A stretch of DNA of 64,000 bases from Maritimibacter sp. HL-12 (lineage in GTDB: Bacteria > Pseudomonadota > Alphaproteobacteria > Rhodobacterales > Rhodobacteraceae). Both the position numbers and the translations under genes were made by a program. Positions 63,049-64,000 of this stretch are shown here, one piece after another (position 1 is the first letter of the stretch; each line of letters opens with the position of its first letter). The stretch covers positions 930,001-994,000 of the forward strand of contig NZ_FXBQ01000001.1 in the NCBI RefSeq assembly GCF_900177545.1, given 5' to 3'. The notes beneath the pieces were generated by a model. That model did not search any database. It was not told the DNA's origin and was given only the letters and a program-made list of their open reading frames with translations.

Positions 63049-64000
63049 ATGAGCGTTTCGATCACCACCGAAAGCGGCATGGCCACCGTCACGATAGACA
63101 ATCCTCCTTGCAACGCCCTGAACCGCGCGGTGCGCGAAGGGCTGGTTCGGGCGGTCGATGCGATCGAAGGCGACCCGGGCGTGGAGGCGGTGGTGCTGCG
63201 GTGCGCCGGCGAGACATTCGCCGCCGGGGCCGATATCGGCGAATTCGGCCAGCCGCTCCGGACGCCGCACTTGCCCGACGTTCTGCACCGCATCGAGACC
63301 TGCCCGAAACCCTGGGTCGCCGCGATTCACGGCACCGCCCTCGGGGGCGGGCTGGAACTGGCGATGGCCTGCCACCTGCGGGTGGCCGACCGGCAGGCGC
63401 GCCTCGGCCTGCCCGAGGTCACGCTCGGCCTGATCCCGGGGGCGGGCGGCACGGTGCGCCTGCCACGCCTCGTGCGCGCCGAACTGGCGATGGACATGGC
63501 GGCCGGCGGCAAGCCGATCCCTGCCGTGATGGCGCAGGAAGCGGGTCTGGTGGATGCGCTTGCCGATGGCGACCTGCTCGAACAGGCGAGGCGTCGGGCC
63601 GCGCAGGCCGCCCGCGACAGCGCCTGGACCGCAACGCTGGCACGGGCGGTGCGGCAACCCGACGACAGGGCTGCGCTGGACGCCAGGGCCGCGAAGATCC
63701 GGGCCCGGGCGGGCGGGCAGACCTCTCCCGGCGCCGCCGCCGCGGCGATCTTCAATGCCCTTGATCTGCCAGCCGAGCAGGCGCTCGACGCCGAACGGGC
63801 AACCTTCCTCGCCCTCAGGGACGACCCGCAGGCGGAAGCCCTGCGCCACGTCTATCTCGCCGAGCGCGACACCACCCGGATCGACCGGCTGAAAAACGTC
63901 GCGCCGCGCCCCTGCACAAGCATCGCCGTCATCGGCGGCGGCACGATGGGCGCCGGCATCGCCGCGGCCGGGCTGCTGGCGGGCCTCGGCGTGATCATGG
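63049..64000 (+). CDS. Bifunctional enoyl-CoA hydratase/3-hydroxyacyl-CoA dehydrogenase, partial
   Basis: Open from ATG 63049 to the right window edge, 317 codons so far. Crotonase domain first (ADIGEFGQ, WVAAIHGTALGGGLELAMACH, PEVTLGLIPGAGGT), then the start of the NAD-binding domain with IGGGTMGAGIAAAG at about 291. Like FadB/FadJ. It would hydrate crotonyl-CoA from gcdH and oxidise 3-hydroxybutyryl-CoA. The C-terminus lies outside the window. Confidence 0.9.
   Translation, partial: MSVSITTESGMATVTIDNPPCNALNRAVREGLVRAVDAIEGDPGVEAVVLRCAGETFAAGADIGEFGQPLRTPHLPDVLHRIETCPKPWVAAIHGTALGGGLELAMACHLRVADRQARLGLPEVTLGLIPGAGGTVRLPRLVRAELAMDMAAGGKPIPAVMAQEAGLVDALADGDLLEQARRRAAQAARDSAWTATLARAVRQPDDRAALDARAAKIRARAGGQTSPGAAAAAIFNALDLPAEQALDAERATFLALRDDPQAEALRHVYLAERDTTRIDRLKNVAPRPCTSIAVIGGGTMGAGIAAAGLLAGLGVIM

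Overview
The window reads as chromosome from a high-GC alphaproteobacterium of the Rhodobacterales (Roseobacter/Paracoccus-type). The basis is the infA-maf-RNase E/G-yacG-tRNA-Phe gene order, the napEFDABC layout, a LuxI/LuxR pair and a short-spaced, largely ATG-overlapping gene organisation. This assignment is inference from gene content; no 16S gene is present.

Left edge (1-1832): a gene graveyard. It holds a frameshifted LuxR/MalT-type regulator remnant, the C-terminal end of what looks like cas1, and a clearly recognisable but frameshifted type II-C-like cas2. No CRISPR array follows.

Island (1833-13168): an 11.3-kb integrated element bounded by a 46-bp direct repeat that matches the 3' part of tRNA-Phe. 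The intact tRNA-Phe is at 13123-13197. The element carries a P4-type tyrosine integrase, two AlpA-like small proteins, a RepB-type primase, a RecA-fold RepA-like ATPase, a stem-loop-rich candidate origin, a GIY-YIG protein and several small hypotheticals. Near the right end it carries a two-gene minus-strand cargo operon: a GHKL (Hsp90/MORC-like) ATPase followed by a large protein with a DUF4338 (DruA-like) domain. That pair is the best candidate for an undescribed (probably anti-phage) system. No structural phage genes are seen, so the element resembles a phage satellite or an integrative mobilisable element.

Housekeeping and signalling block (13279-19705): yacG, a short RNase E/G, maf, infA, a carbon-nitrogen hydrolase, a GNAT, an NTF2-like protein, a low-molecular-weight phosphatase, a UPF0262 protein and luxI/luxR.

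Catabolic regulon (19871-38852): two divergent operons that meet at 31696-31896. Leftward run a DNA-binding/solute-binding fusion regulator, an SDR, an M24-family protein, a complete 2-oxoacid dehydrogenase complex (E1 alpha, E1 beta, a double-lipoyl protein, a separate E2 core, E3), an aldehyde dehydrogenase and another SDR. Rightward run a ribose-type ABC transporter, an SDR, a 3-hydroxyisobutyrate-dehydrogenase-like enzyme and a ThuA-domain protein. The substrate is unknown, probably a sugar or polyol derivative.

Periplasmic nitrate reductase (39372-43922): napEFDABC. Two small membrane/periplasmic proteins, a structured intergenic region, and an FMO-like monooxygenase/cupin pair with a divergent AraC regulator follow.

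Aromatic degradation (49008-64000): a 13-gene minus-strand operon encoding livFGMHK-type uptake, a 2-aminobenzoate-CoA-ligase-like enzyme, the two-domain 2-aminobenzoyl-CoA monooxygenase/reductase, beta-oxidation enzymes, MarR, a thioesterase and RidA. It fits aerobic anthranilate degradation through CoA thioesters. Divergent gcdH and a bifunctional enoyl-CoA hydratase/3-hydroxyacyl-CoA dehydrogenase (cut by the right edge) supply the lower pathway.
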